From Candidatus Bilophila faecipullorum (lineage in GTDB: Bacteria > Desulfobacterota > Desulfovibrionia > Desulfovibrionales > Desulfovibrionaceae): a stretch of DNA of 64,000 nt. The translations under genes and the position numbers were made by a program. Location of the stretch: positions 31,705 through 95,704 of the forward strand of contig CALVEZ010000009.1 of assembly GCA_944326695.1 (NCBI GenBank), written 5' to 3'. How positions within the stretch are numbered: the stretch's first letter is position 1; each line of letters begins with the position of its first letter. Of this stretch, positions 44,467 through 54,016 are shown in pieces. The notes under the pieces were generated by a model that had not been told where the DNA came from, did not search any database, and saw nothing but the letters and a program-made list of their open reading frames with translations.

Positions 44467-45770
44467 TGGAAGCGTTGACCCCCGCCGGCATCGGCCTCAT
44501 GCTCTTCTGCATCTTTTTTGTGCTGCTGCTCATCGGCAGCCCGATCATGGTCGCGCTCGGCGTCGCCACCATGACCTGTTTCATCGCGCTCGACATCGAC
44601 CTCAGCATGATGATCGAGCGCGCCTTCGCCTCGTTGACGGCCTTCCCGCTCATGGCTTTGCCCGCCTTCGTCCTTGCCGGCTCGCTCATGGAAGCGGCGG
44701 GCGTTTCAAGGCGTCTGGTGCACATCGCCGAAAACATCGTGGGCCCCACTCCCGGCGGGCTCGCCATATCCACCACCCTGTCCTGCGTCTTCTTCGGCGC
44801 CATTTCCGGCTCGGGACCGGCCACCACAGCCGCCGTGGGCATGCTCATGATCCCCGCCATGGCCAAACGCGGCTACAACGTCGGCTACGCGGCGGCGGCC
44901 ACCGCTACGGCGGGCGGCATCGGTATCATCATCCCGCCGAGCATCCCGATGGTCATCTACGGCGTGACCGGCCAGCAGAGCATTTCCAAGATGTTCATGG
45001 CGGGCGTCATTCCGGGCATCCTCGTGGCCGTGGCCCTGAGCTGCGCCCACTTCTTCCTCTGCCGGAATCTCAAGACCGACGGGCTGGACTGGTCTTTCAG
45101 CACCTTCCTTGCCTCCCTCAAGGACGGATTCTGGTCCGTGCTCGCCCCGGTCATCATCCTCGGCGGCATCTACGCAGGCGTCTTCACGCCCACGGAAGCG
45201 GCCATCATCGCCATTTTTTATACCATCATCGTGGGCATCTTCATCCATAAGGAGCTGTCGCTCAAAAGCTTCATGGCGTCCCTGCGCACCACGTCGTGGC
45301 TCACCGGGCGCGTGCTGGTGCTCGTCTTCACGGCCACGGCCTTCGGCTATCTGCTGACCTCCTACCGCATCCCGGTAGAGATCGCCAACTGGATACTCTC
45401 CTTCACCAACAACGTGTATCTGGTCTGGTTCTTCGTGGTGGTGCTCCTGCTCTTCCTCGGCATGTTCATGGAAACGCTCGCCATCATCATGCTGGTCACG
45501 CCCGTGCTGCTGCCCATCATGATGGCCTACGGCGTGGACCCGATCCATTTCGGCATCGTGCTCATCTGCTGCTGCGGCATCGGCTTCTCGACGCCGCCCC
45601 TCGGCGAGAACATGTTCATCGCCTCGGGCATCGCCAACGTTTCCCTTGAGGAAATCTCCCTCAAGGCCCTGCCGCTGGTCGCCAGCAACATCCTCGTCAT
45701 CGTCATTCTGGTTCTCTTCCCCGACATCGTGCTCTTGCTGCCCAACCTCATGGGCGACGGGCTCCAATAG
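44466..45770 (+). CDS. TRAP transporter large membrane subunit (DctM), first set
   Basis: A 434-residue transport subunit with about twelve helices. Hallmarks are FPLMALPAFVLAGSLMEAAGVSRRLVHIAENIVG, GAISGSGPATTAAVGMLMIPAM and GGIGIIIPPSIPMVIYGVTGQQSISKMFMAGVIPG. Such a subunit drives Na+-coupled uptake of organic acids or sulfonates with a DctP partner. Partner and substrate are unknown; it may use a DctP encoded elsewhere, or the one at 49274. Confidence 0.92.
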   Translation: MEALTPAGIGLMLFCIFFVLLLIGSPIMVALGVATMTCFIALDIDLSMMIERAFASLTAFPLMALPAFVLAGSLMEAAGVSRRLVHIAENIVGPTPGGLAISTTLSCVFFGAISGSGPATTAAVGMLMIPAMAKRGYNVGYAAAATATAGGIGIIIPPSIPMVIYGVTGQQSISKMFMAGVIPGILVAVALSCAHFFLCRNLKTDGLDWSFSTFLASLKDGFWSVLAPVIILGGIYAGVFTPTEAAIIAIFYTIIVGIFIHKELSLKSFMASLRTTSWLTGRVLVLVFTATAFGYLLTSYRIPVEIANWILSFTNNVYLVWFFVVVLLLFLGMFMETLAIIMLVTPVLLPIMMAYGVDPIHFGIVLICCCGIGFSTPPLGENMFIASGIANVSLEEISLKALPLVASNILVIVILVLFPDIVLLLPNLMGDGLQ

Positions 45771-45775
45771 ACGGC

Positions 45776-45803
45776 AAGGGCGGCGGCTTGTTCCGCCGCC
45801 CTT
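45776..45803 (+). terminator. Hairpin after the first DctM gene
   Basis: AAGGGCGGCGG-CTTGTT-CCGCCGCCCTT is a perfect 11-bp stem six bases after the stop codon. Confidence 0.75.
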
Positions 45804-46428
45804 CCCTCACCCCGGCCCTGTGAGGTACGGCCCGCTTCAGAAGGCGGGCTTTGGCCGGGCGCGACGCTCCCTTTCGACGCTCCACACGGCCCGCGTCCCT
45901 TCCCAAAACGGCCCCCTCACATATACCGCCTTGTAGTCTTTGAATAAAAATCATTTTTCTCAACTAGTTATACTTTTTCACACCCGCACTATCCATTTGA
46001 CGCCGTCTTGACTATAATGGCGAGGTATCTCTTTTTCCTTTATCCGCATGGCCTCCTGAAAAGTCCGGGCCTTGCGTCCTCCAAAAGGCCGGGCCGGATG
46101 AAGGGCGGAGGGTTTTGCCCTTTTCCCGCGCGTCCTTTTCAGGGGTGCGGCATCGGGCGCCCGATGTGACGCTATCCGTTCCGCACCGGGCGGACGCCTT
46201 GCGTTCCCCCCTTTCGTCCGGGCGGAAACGGCGGGAAAAGAGAAAAAGGGCCGCACGGTCAGCCACGGAAGAAACCCTGCACGGGCAGGCAACGGCGAAA
46301 GGACGCAGGGGTTCCGCGCAAGGCGGCTCCGGAAAAAGAGCGTTCTCCCCTTCTTCCACTTACCATAACGGGACCATGAGGGAAGGCCCCGCGCAAAGGG
46401 CCTCGCGACCTTTAACACTGGAAAAACG
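45804..46428. other. Gap upstream of the IclR gene
   Basis: About 625 bp. The segment 45935-46020 is A/T-rich and probably holds the iclR promoter (TATAAT near 46013, with TTGAC boxes badly spaced), giving a leader of about 400 nt. No gene is visible. I did not find the GTTC-N9-GAAC repeat here. Confidence 0.4.
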
Positions 46429-47202
46429 ATGGCACGAAACAGCACGGCTCTGGTTCAGACGTTCGAGAAGGGCTTGCAGCTTTTGGAGTATCTTGTTGAA
46501 CACAAGGTCGTCTCCGTGACCAACATCGCCAAGCTGATGGGCATCCAGAAAAGCGCGAGCTACCGCTTTCTGAACACCTTGCGGTTGCACGGCTACGTGG
46601 AGCAGGACCAGCACAACAACTACATCCTGACCGACAAGATTTCCAAAATGGGCAACGGGATCGTCCCTCGGATGGAATTCCGCCACATCGTTTCCCGTTT
46701 CCTCGACGAAGTGTCGAAACGCAATTGCAAGGACGGCGTCTGCAATCTGGGCAAGTGGAACGGCAAGGAAGTGGTCTACGAGGTCCAGAGCGCCAACTTC
46801 GAGTACGCGCAATACAGTGTGGGCAAGACCGTCCCCGCCTATTGCTCCGCCCTCGGCAAGGCCATCCTCGCCCATCTCCCGGACGCCGCCGTGCGCACCT
46901 ACATCCAGCGCACGCCTATGGAAGCCTTTACGGAAAAGACCTGTACGAGCCCCGAGCGGCTCCTCCACGAGCTGGAAGAGACGCGCCAAAAGGGCTACGC
47001 GATCATGGACGGCGAACTCTATCTGCCCCTGAAGGGCCTCGCGGTTCCGCTGATCGTGGAGCAGGAGCCCGTCAAATATGCCATCAGCGCCACGCGGACC
47101 CTCTATGGCCCCATCGATTCCCTCATCGAGGACATGCTCGTCCCGCTTCAGGAAACCGCGCACGATATTGTGGAATACATGAAATTTTATCATTTCGGCT
47201 GA
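46429..47202 (+). CDS. IclR-family transcriptional regulator
   Basis: A 257-residue regulator. The N-terminal winged helix-turn-helix covers about 8-70 (TFEKGLQLLEYLVEHKVVSVTNIAKLMGIQKSASYRFLNTLRLHGYVEQ). The ligand-binding domain has VGKTVPAYCSALGKAILAHLPD and ETRQKGYAIMDGELYLPLKGLAVPL, typical IclR blocks. IclR proteins control catabolic operons for aromatic and organic acids. It stands between two TRAP transporter sets and 10 kb from the GRE operon; two promoters in this island share an inverted repeat suited to a dimeric regulator, so this gene is the prime candidate. Confidence 0.93.
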   Translation: MARNSTALVQTFEKGLQLLEYLVEHKVVSVTNIAKLMGIQKSASYRFLNTLRLHGYVEQDQHNNYILTDKISKMGNGIVPRMEFRHIVSRFLDEVSKRNCKDGVCNLGKWNGKEVVYEVQSANFEYAQYSVGKTVPAYCSALGKAILAHLPDAAVRTYIQRTPMEAFTEKTCTSPERLLHELEETRQKGYAIMDGELYLPLKGLAVPLIVEQEPVKYAISATRTLYGPIDSLIEDMLVPLQETAHDIVEYMKFYHFG

Positions 47203-47297
47203 TCGCGCCGCAGGACGCCTTGCCGGGCATCGGAAAGGCGCGGCGGCACGAAGACGGAAAGAGCTTCGCCCCGCCGAAAACGTCCCCGCAAAGCCTG

Positions 47298-47339
47298 AAA
47301 AAAGCCCGTGTCCGCAAAAGCGTGGACACGGGCTTTTTT
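47298..47339. terminator. Bidirectional terminator between iclR and dctM
   Basis: A 16-bp perfect stem AAAAAAGCCCGTGTCC / GGACACGGGCTTTTTT with a 10-base loop between convergent genes. Confidence 0.92.
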
Positions 47340-47358
47340 CAGGCGGAAAGGGGCTTGG

Positions 47359-48642
47359 CTAGCGGATGGCTTCCACCAGAAAGAGGGATATCTGCGGGAA
47401 AAGGGTGACCAGCACGAGCGTCAGCACCTGCACGCCGAGGAAAACCCACGCCTCGCGCATGATGAGCCCGATCCTGACCTTGCAGATGGGCGCGGCGATC
47501 CAGAGCTGCGGGCCCATCGGCGGCGTCACTTCACCGATGATGGAGCAAAAGACGGCCAGCGCCCCGTAAAGGGAAGGATCGATCCCCAGCGCGTAGACGC
47601 TCGGCAGAAAGAGCGGCAGCACGATGACCACCATCGGGAAGCTGGAGAAGAAAAAGCCCATGACCAGCAGGAGGGCCTGCACGGCGAAAAGGAACGTCAC
47701 CGGCCCGAATTCCAGCCCGATGACCCACTCGCAGATCATCTGCGGCAGGCCCACGTAGCCGAGCACCCGCCCGAAAAGGTCGCCGCCGATAACCAGAAAA
47801 TAGATCATGCTGCTCAGGCGCACGGTTTCCACCAGCGCGTCCATGAAGACCTTCCACGTCACCCCGCGGTAAACGACGACGCCGAGGATGAGGGAATAGA
47901 AGCACGCCACGGAAGCGGCCTGCGTGGGGCTGAAAATGCCGGAATAAATGCCGCCGAGCACGATGAGGGGCATCAGGATGATGGGGAAAGCCTTCTTGAA
48001 GGAGTCCATCCGCTCGGCAAAGGTGGCCTTCACGCCGCTTTGATAGCCGCGCTTCTTGGAAATCCATACCGACGTCAGGCACATCAAAAAAGCGGCCAGC
48101 AGCCCCGGCCCGACGCCCGCCGCAAAGAGATCGGCCACGGAAACGCGGTTGCTCGCGCCGAAGACAATCATGAAGACGCTGGGCGGGATGACCGCCCCCA
48201 GCCCCGCCGAAGTCACCGCGAGCCCCGCCGCGAAGGGCCGCGAATAGCCGGAATCCGCCATCATGGGCACGAAGATGGTCCCGATGATCGCAAGACAGGC
48301 CGTTGCCGAGCCGGAAATGGAGCCGAGAAAGGCGGCGAAGATGCAGATGGCCACGGCCATGCCGCCGGGGAGATGCCCGACGAGCCGGTTCATGAAATCG
48401 CGCAGATGGCCCATGCCGCCGCTGGCGAGGATGAGGTTGCCTGCCAGAATGAAGAAGGGCATGGCCAGCATGGGATAGCTGCTGATGGTGGTGAAGAAGA
48501 CCTGCGAGATGTTGCCCAGCGGGAATCCCATGGTATGGATCATGATCGCTATCGAACCGATGCTGAACGTCACCGCAAGCGGCGTACCCAGCAGGAAAAG
48601 CACCACGATGGACGAGAGGGCCAGATAATCGAAGAGTTCCAT
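47359..48642 (-). CDS. TRAP transporter large membrane subunit (DctM), second set
   Basis: A 427-residue DctM protein. Family blocks are YPMLAMPFFILAGNLILASGGMGHLRDFMNRLVGHLPGG, FLGSISGSATACLAIIGTIF and GLGAVIPPSVFMIVFGASNRVSVADLF. About twelve helices. It is part of a minus-strand operon dctP-dctQ-dctM whose promoter carries the island's shared inverted repeat. A start at 48642 is used (LFDYLALSSIVVLFLLG). Confidence 0.93.
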   Translation of the reverse strand: MELFDYLALSSIVVLFLLGTPLAVTFSIGSIAIMIHTMGFPLGNISQVFFTTISSYPMLAMPFFILAGNLILASGGMGHLRDFMNRLVGHLPGGMAVAICIFAAFLGSISGSATACLAIIGTIFVPMMADSGYSRPFAAGLAVTSAGLGAVIPPSVFMIVFGASNRVSVADLFAAGVGPGLLAAFLMCLTSVWISKKRGYQSGVKATFAERMDSFKKAFPIILMPLIVLGGIYSGIFSPTQAASVACFYSLILGVVVYRGVTWKVFMDALVETVRLSSMIYFLVIGGDLFGRVLGYVGLPQMICEWVIGLEFGPVTFLFAVQALLLVMGFFFSSFPMVVIVLPLFLPSVYALGIDPSLYGALAVFCSIIGEVTPPMGPQLWIAAPICKVRIGLIMREAWVFLGVQVLTLVLVTLFPQISLFLVEAIR

Positions 48643-48690
48643 CCCGTTCTCCCGAAATGAAGGGGGGTTCATGGGAAACCGCGCCGACGC

Positions 48691-49197
48691 CTACTCCCCG
48701 GCTTCCTTGTCGGCCTTGGCGTAGCGCGTTCTGACGACCACGATGAGCTGATAGACGGCGAAAAGCGTAAACATGAACATGCCGATGGGCACGCAGCACT
48801 CCACGAGCCAGCGGGGTACGGAAATGCAGCGGATGATGTTCATGTTGAAGTCGTAGCATTGCAGCGTGAACACGACGCCCCCGTAGGTGATGACCGCACC
48901 GAAGGCGATGGTGGCGAGGCAGTTGACGATCTCGCAAACCTTGCGGGGGACCCCGTGCAGATGGTCGCGGACCATGTCCACGGAGACGTGGTCCCCGTCG
49001 GGCAGGATGGGCCCGGCCAGCATCATGACGGCCCAGATGGTCAGCCAGATGGGGATGTCAAACATGAGATCGATGGAGAAATGGAAAACGGAGCGGCAGA
49101 TGATCTCGGCGAAATTCACGCCGACGCCGATAAAGAAGACGAGCCCCCAGAATTCGATCCATCGCCGCTTCAGACGCAAGAGGAAAGGCGTTTTCAT
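48691..49197 (-). CDS. TRAP transporter small membrane subunit (DctQ), second set
   Basis: A 168-residue DctQ with four helices; the family block is DIPIWLTIWAVMMLAGPILPDGDHVSVDMVRD. It sits between dctP and dctM (76 and 48 bp gaps). It bridges the binding protein and DctM in uptake. Confidence 0.88.
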   Translation of the reverse strand: MKTPFLLRLKRRWIEFWGLVFFIGVGVNFAEIICRSVFHFSIDLMFDIPIWLTIWAVMMLAGPILPDGDHVSVDMVRDHLHGVPRKVCEIVNCLATIAFGAVITYGGVVFTLQCYDFNMNIIRCISVPRWLVECCVPIGMFMFTLFAVYQLIVVVRTRYAKADKEAGE

Positions 49198-49273
49198 GGG
49201 TGTTCCCCCGAGGAGCGTATAACGGTGGGGGTCCGGGGCGGACGGGCCGCCCCGGAGCCAAGAAGGAGAGAGG

Positions 49274-50308
49274 CTACTTCGCAGAGGCCGCGTTCTTCAC
49301 GGCGTCCAGCAGGGCGGGGTTGAGGTCCTTCACGAATTCGGCGGTGGACTGCTTCAGGATGCCTTCCCATTCGGCGCGGGCCTCGGGCGTCAGCTTCACC
49401 AGGACGGTATCCGGGTTTTCATCCCACCACGTCAGGATTTCCTGCTGACGCTTTTCAAAATAGTCATGCACGTCCGTGCAGGCGATGACGAACTCAAGCG
49501 CCTCGCGCTCGGCCTGAGGCAGCGCGTTCCACCACTTGGCGTTGACCACGAGGGCTTGCGGGCACAGCCCGAAGGGGATGGGGAACATGTACTTGGTCAG
49601 GCGCGGCAGGTCGTAGTAGGTGTAGCCGAAAATATCGTTGGTCAGCCCTTCGATCATGTTGGTCTGGAGGGCGGAAACGACTTCCGTATAGGGCAGGGCC
49701 ACGCCGACGAGATCAAGCGCGTTGAAGGCGTTGGAATAAGACTTCTGGCCCGCGTAGCGTATCTTCTGCCCCTTCAGCGCGGCGAGGGAATCGGCGGGGC
49801 CGGTCTTGGTCCACAGCCAGAAATTGCCGATGGAGTTGGTCCACTTCAATATCTTGAAGCCCTTGGTCTTTTCCAGCTCTTCCTGCTTGGCCTTCCACAC
49901 GGGGCTTTGCATCGTGCGCAGGAAGTGCTCGAAATCCTCAAAGACGCCCGGGGCTGTGATCAGCCGCCAGTCGGGATCGAACTGTTCGATGAACTGGGGA
50001 AGCGTGTAGGTGAACTGCCCCGCTCCGGTCGCCACGGCGTTGAGCGCGTCGGCGGGCGACTTCACCACGTCGCCGACCCAGCGCATCTTGTACTTCCCGC
50101 GCAGAGCGGGATGGTTCTGCATATTGAAGTCGAGCGCCCCGTAGTACACGCCGACGGCCTGCCCTTCGGCATAGGTGGAGGCGGAGCTGTAGGGCTCGGG
50201 GAAGAGCAGTTTCACTTCCTTGGGCGCGGCCGCGGCAGAGCCGGCGAACAGGCCGAGAAGAAGCGCGCATACGCCCAGTGTCCGATAGGTGCTCTTGAAA
50301 AGCTTCAT
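49274..50308 (-). CDS. TRAP transporter solute-binding protein (DctP)
   Basis: A 344-residue periplasmic binding protein with signal peptide (residues 1-23, ending SAAAA). Family blocks are WTKTGPADSLAALKGQKIRYAGQKSYSNAFNALDLVGVALPYTEVVSALQTNMIEGL, which contains the usual conserved Arg that grips a carboxylate or sulfonate. GAGGAGG precedes the ATG at 50308, so the earlier in-frame codon is rejected. It is the first gene of the second TRAP operon. The ligand is unknown but is likely the substrate, or a relative, of the nearby glycyl radical enzymes. Confidence 0.93.
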   Translation of the reverse strand: MKLFKSTYRTLGVCALLLGLFAGSAAAAPKEVKLLFPEPYSSASTYAEGQAVGVYYGALDFNMQNHPALRGKYKMRWVGDVVKSPADALNAVATGAGQFTYTLPQFIEQFDPDWRLITAPGVFEDFEHFLRTMQSPVWKAKQEELEKTKGFKILKWTNSIGNFWLWTKTGPADSLAALKGQKIRYAGQKSYSNAFNALDLVGVALPYTEVVSALQTNMIEGLTNDIFGYTYYDLPRLTKYMFPIPFGLCPQALVVNAKWWNALPQAEREALEFVIACTDVHDYFEKRQQEILTWWDENPDTVLVKLTPEARAEWEGILKQSTAEFVKDLNPALLDAVKNAASAK

Positions 50309-50477
50309 CCGGTTCCTCCTCATTGAGGGGTTGAGTTATGAAAACATCCCGGGGCTTTTCCCGGCGCATCCGCGTGTTCACGGCGGCGCCATACGGGACG
50401 TTCCGACCTTGTGCAGGCAAACCGTATGAAAATCCGTTCTGGTATGCGGGAACCTATATTTTATTTAAAGCAACTCT

Positions 50478-50520
50478 GTTCTTTTTTTGTGAACATACAC
50501 CGTAGAAAATAACGTGTCAA
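50478..50520 (-). promoter_or_regulatory. dctPQM promoter and shared operator
   Basis: Minus-strand TTGACA (50515-50520), 17-bp spacer, TATGTT (50492-50497). The inverted repeat TGTTC-N9-GAACA (50477-50495, core GTTC-N9-GAAC 50478-50494) overlaps the -10 box. The identical core with the same 9-bp spacing recurs at 59713-59729. The leader to dctP is about 175 nt. Confidence 0.75.
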
Positions 50521-50962
50521 GAAAATCCGGCAAAAAACGTGAAAAATTCCACAATGTGCCGGGATGTTTTCCTATCCTTTCCCGTTTTTGACCCGCACGG
50601 GCACCCTCGCCCGCCTCCGCCCTCCTTTATCAAAGGCAAGCCCGGAAAAGGAAAGCCGCCTCTCCCCGGAAAGCCCGCGCCTTGACCGCGCCTGTCTTTG
50701 AAGTGCGCGCGTGGACGTTGGGGCAGCGCGTGGCACATGCGGAGTTGGGGTGCAGCGATTGGCGAGCCGTTGATGCCGTAAGCGCCCCACAACACCACTT
50801 GAGGTGCGGCGAGAGAGTGAGCACCCGCTGGGCGTCCTTGCCTCCGGACAGCGGTGAGAGAGAGGAAATACCGGTGAAAGAGGGACGTGCCCGTTCGGGC
50901 AGCGGCCCGCGCGTGAGAGAACAAATTCACCCGCTCCATCGGCATGGGCGCGGCCAGCGCGC

Positions 50963-51021
<59 letters not shown>

Positions 51022-51184
51022 GGCCCGCGCGCAAGGGGCGGGCTCAGGGACGCACCCAAGCGATCTGTGGAGGGAAAAGGTGGCTTCTCAGGACAAGAAG
51101 AAAAAGGCCCGGAGAGGCAAGGACGCCCCGCCCATACACCCCACCCAGATGCCCCGGAACGGTGGCCGAACGGCGCACGCCTGT

Positions 51185-51242
51185 GCGCCAAGCCCCCTAC
51201 CGACGGCGAGGAGGCTTGGCGCGTGGCTCTCCGGCCCTTCCG
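51185..51242 (-). terminator. Hairpin after GRE-1
   Basis: GCGCCAAGCC (51185-51194) pairs perfectly with GGCTTGGCGC (51233-51242). On the minus strand it begins eight bases beyond the GRE-1 stop. There is no T-run, so termination efficiency is uncertain. Confidence 0.6.
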
Positions 51243-51249
51243 GGATAGC

Positions 51250-53619
51250 CTAGAGTTCGTGGGGAATGCGGCTGATGATGTCTTCCTGCATCTCCTTGCT
51301 CAGCTCGACGAAATAGGCGCTGTAGCCCGCCACGCGGACCAGCAGGGAGCGGTGGTCGTCGGGCCGTTCCTGTGCGCAGCGCAAGACCTCCTGCCCGACG
51401 ATGTTGAACTGGATATGGAAAAGCCCCAAATCCAGAAAGGTCCGCAGGAACGAAACGAGCCGGAAACGCCCCTCTTCCCCGGCAACCGAGGCCGGGGTAA
51501 AACGAACGTTCAGGAGCAGGCCCCCGTCGTAGTCCACATGCGGGAATTTGGACATGGATTTGAGCAGCGCCGTGGGCCCCTTCCGATCCCGCCCCTGACA
51601 GGCGGAAATGCCGTCCGCGAGAGGGGAACCCGCCCGACGCCCGGAGGGAAGCGCGCTGACGCTCGCCCCCTGCGGGATGTTGGAGGTGATGGGGATGACG
51701 GTCATCATGCGGGGATTGCCGAGCAGCCCACGCGTCTTGCCGAAGGTTTCGGAGAGAAAGGCGGTCAGTTCCCCGGCGAAGGCGTCGGCGTCGTCATCGT
51801 CGTTGCCCCACTTGGGGGCCTCCTCAAGGAGCAGCCGCCGCACGTCCGCGCAGCCCTCGAAATCGGCCCGGATCGCCTCAACCAGCCGGGACATGGAGAG
51901 CTTCCCCTCCTGAAAAACCAGCTTGCGCACTGCGGCCATCGAGTCGATGAAGTCCCCGAAGCCGTTGGTATTCATGCCCGGCCCCCAGTTGTAGCGGGCT
52001 CCACCCTGCATAAGGTGTTTCCCCTTCTCCACGCAGTCGAGCGTGACCAGCGACGCCAGCGGCAGGGGAAGGTGCTCCAGATGCAGACGCTCGAAAAGGC
52101 TCATGACGATGGAAAAATGGCGGATGATATGCCCGAGCTGCGCGTAGACGGCCTTGCGGAAGTCGTCGAAGGTACGGAAGGAGGCCGGGTCCGGCGTGCG
52201 CAGGCCCACCTGCTCGCCCGTCTTGAGGTGGACGCCTTGCGTCAGGGCGAACTCGATGGCGGAAGCCAGATTGTAATGGCCGCCCGAAGTCCACTGCGAC
52301 GTCATGCCCGGGACATCGGGCTCCACGCAGCCGTGCAGGGCCCAATCGCGGGCCACGCGGGAGGGTACGCCCTTGCGCATGACCATCATGGTCCCCACCT
52401 CGTCGCTGTGGATGGCGGGAAAGCCCGTGCCCGTCTGCACGCATTCCGCGACCTTGAGGAAGAATTCCTCAGGATTCTTGCAGCTGAGGCGCACGGAAAG
52501 CGAAGGCTGCGCCATGCGCACGTGGATGGTCGCGTCGAGCATCATGTAGGAGAGCGGATTGACCGCGTCGTTGCCGTCCGCGTCCACGCCGCCCACGCAG
52601 AGGTTGTGGAAGGGGCAGTAGCCCGCGTAGTCCCGGGCGCTCTCCTCCGTCTGATACCAGAGCTGCTCACCGAGCTTGATCCACAGGCATTCGAGCAGTT
52701 CCTGCGCCGCCTCGTCGCTCAAGAGGCCCGCCTCGCGCTCCCGGAGATAGAAAGGATAGAGATACTGATCAAGGCGGCCTATGGAGTAGCCGCCTCCGTT
52801 GCCTTCGATGAAGAGCCCGCAGAGGGTGAAATAGACCTGCTGGAGCGCGTCGCGGAAGGTCAGGGGCGGCCCCCCGGCAAGGCGGCGGCAGCTTTCCGCG
52901 ATGCCGCGCAGTTCCGCCGCGCGCGCCGCGTCCGCTTCCTTGGCCGCCAGCCTTTCGGCTTCGTCGGCGTAGCGCGCCGCCAGCGTTTCCATGCCCTCGC
53001 AGGCGATGGCGGCGGCTTGCCAGAAATCCCGGCGCTCAAGATTACGCACGTCGCTGAGGTCCAGCGCGGCCAGAGCGGTTTCAGCCTCGCGCCGGATGCC
53101 CGCATATCCTTTTACGAAGAGATGATCCCGGAAATTGGGATTCAACTCCGAAGGCGCGGACTCGACCTTGACCCCGCAGTCCACCACACCGCCCACCCGG
53201 ATCAGCGCCATCGTGTCCGCCGGAACCTGCTTTTCCCAGATGTCGCGCAGCGATTTGCCCCGCCAATAGGGATAAATCTCCTCCCGGTACTGCGCCTTCT
53301 GCGCCTCGGTGATGTCGTAGGGGTCCTGCGGACGATCCCGCATGGTGTCGAGCTCGCGCACGAACCAGTTATTGGACAGCTCGGGAGTGATGCAGGCTTG
53401 ACGGGCCCGCGCCCCCGCATTGCCGACGATCAGCTCCTGCGGCTGGATGGTGACCGTCTTGGTCCGGCAGGTTTCCCGGAAACTTTTGGCGCGGCGCAGG
53501 ATCAGCGCCTCGCCTTCCGTTTCCCGGAAGATGCGCGTCTTCGCGAGCGCCGCCTCAAGGCAGACCGAGGGACGGTTTGCGAAAAACTGACGCCTGAGAA
53601 AATCAATGCGCGGAAACAT
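51250..53619 (-). CDS. Glycyl radical enzyme 1, substrate unknown
   Basis: A 789-residue glycyl radical enzyme of the eliminase type (glycerol dehydratase, choline lyase and isethionate lyase relatives). The thiyl site is GCVEP (Cys431, Glu433) and the glycyl loop is RVAGY (Gly765) at the C-terminus. Cys-x-Glu is usual for dehydratases and lyases, not pyruvate formate-lyase. In the substrate region it reads IEGNGGGYS and RVGGVVDCGVKVE, where glycerol dehydratase has SNGHS and VGN...GH, so the known diol-binding His, Ser and Asn are absent. SNIPQGAS replaces the aligned SINVYFG. It looks 50-55% identical to GRE-2. A terminator-like hairpin upstream suggests its own promoter. AAAGGAG precedes the ATG at 53619. 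It must be activated by the product of the gene at 57549. Confidence 0.92.
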   Translation of the reverse strand: MFPRIDFLRRQFFANRPSVCLEAALAKTRIFRETEGEALILRRAKSFRETCRTKTVTIQPQELIVGNAGARARQACITPELSNNWFVRELDTMRDRPQDPYDITEAQKAQYREEIYPYWRGKSLRDIWEKQVPADTMALIRVGGVVDCGVKVESAPSELNPNFRDHLFVKGYAGIRREAETALAALDLSDVRNLERRDFWQAAAIACEGMETLAARYADEAERLAAKEADAARAAELRGIAESCRRLAGGPPLTFRDALQQVYFTLCGLFIEGNGGGYSIGRLDQYLYPFYLREREAGLLSDEAAQELLECLWIKLGEQLWYQTEESARDYAGYCPFHNLCVGGVDADGNDAVNPLSYMMLDATIHVRMAQPSLSVRLSCKNPEEFFLKVAECVQTGTGFPAIHSDEVGTMMVMRKGVPSRVARDWALHGCVEPDVPGMTSQWTSGGHYNLASAIEFALTQGVHLKTGEQVGLRTPDPASFRTFDDFRKAVYAQLGHIIRHFSIVMSLFERLHLEHLPLPLASLVTLDCVEKGKHLMQGGARYNWGPGMNTNGFGDFIDSMAAVRKLVFQEGKLSMSRLVEAIRADFEGCADVRRLLLEEAPKWGNDDDDADAFAGELTAFLSETFGKTRGLLGNPRMMTVIPITSNIPQGASVSALPSGRRAGSPLADGISACQGRDRKGPTALLKSMSKFPHVDYDGGLLLNVRFTPASVAGEEGRFRLVSFLRTFLDLGLFHIQFNIVGQEVLRCAQERPDDHRSLLVRVAGYSAYFVELSKEMQEDIISRIPHEL

Positions 53620-53958
53620 GGGCCTCTCCTTTGTCCGGGGACGCCGGACGCCACGGCTTGCACCCCTGATCACAAACTCCCGACGCGAAATCCGCCTTTT
53701 CCCCAGAGCCGCGGCGCAAAGGGAAAACGGCCCGGGGCCACGCCTTCGCCGCCCCTTGCCTTGCGGGAAGCCCGGTTTCGCGGGTGTCCAAACAAAAGGC
53801 CGGGCCAAGGCCGTATCCACAACCAACGTGGTGCAAGTCAGATGTAACAACTCTTGTAGACGGTTACGATGGGAGGGGAGATACCTCTTCCCCTTGATGC
53901 GTTTTAAGGCAACATTCTGAAACAACAGGAAAAAGCATCTCGCCCTCCACAGGACCAA
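53620..53958 (-). promoter_or_regulatory. GRE-1 upstream region
   Basis: About 340 bp between the terminator at 53959 and GRE-1. It holds the inverted repeat GTAAC-N14-GTTAC (53844-53867), a possible operator. The GTTC-N9-GAAC site found at the other two promoters is absent. No convincing -35/-10 pair was found. Confidence 0.4.
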
Positions 53959-54008
53959 GGGGGCTGCGGCCTCGTCAGATCACGAGGCCCGGCATGTCAG
54001 CAGCCCCC
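53959..54008 (-). terminator. Nested hairpin between the binding protein and GRE-1
   Basis: The outer stem GGGGGCTGC / GCAGCCCCC encloses a perfect inner hairpin GGCCTCGT-CAGATC-ACGAGGCC. It lies nine bases after the binding-protein stop on the minus strand. Confidence 0.75.
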
Positions 54009-54016
54009 TGCTGTAC

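Noticed and set aside
51250..53619. Annotating GRE-1 as pyruvate formate-lyase or isethionate lyase
   Set aside because: The active site is Cys-x-Glu rather than the adjacent Cys-Cys of pyruvate formate-lyase, and the pocket residues recalled for isethionate lyase are not evident.
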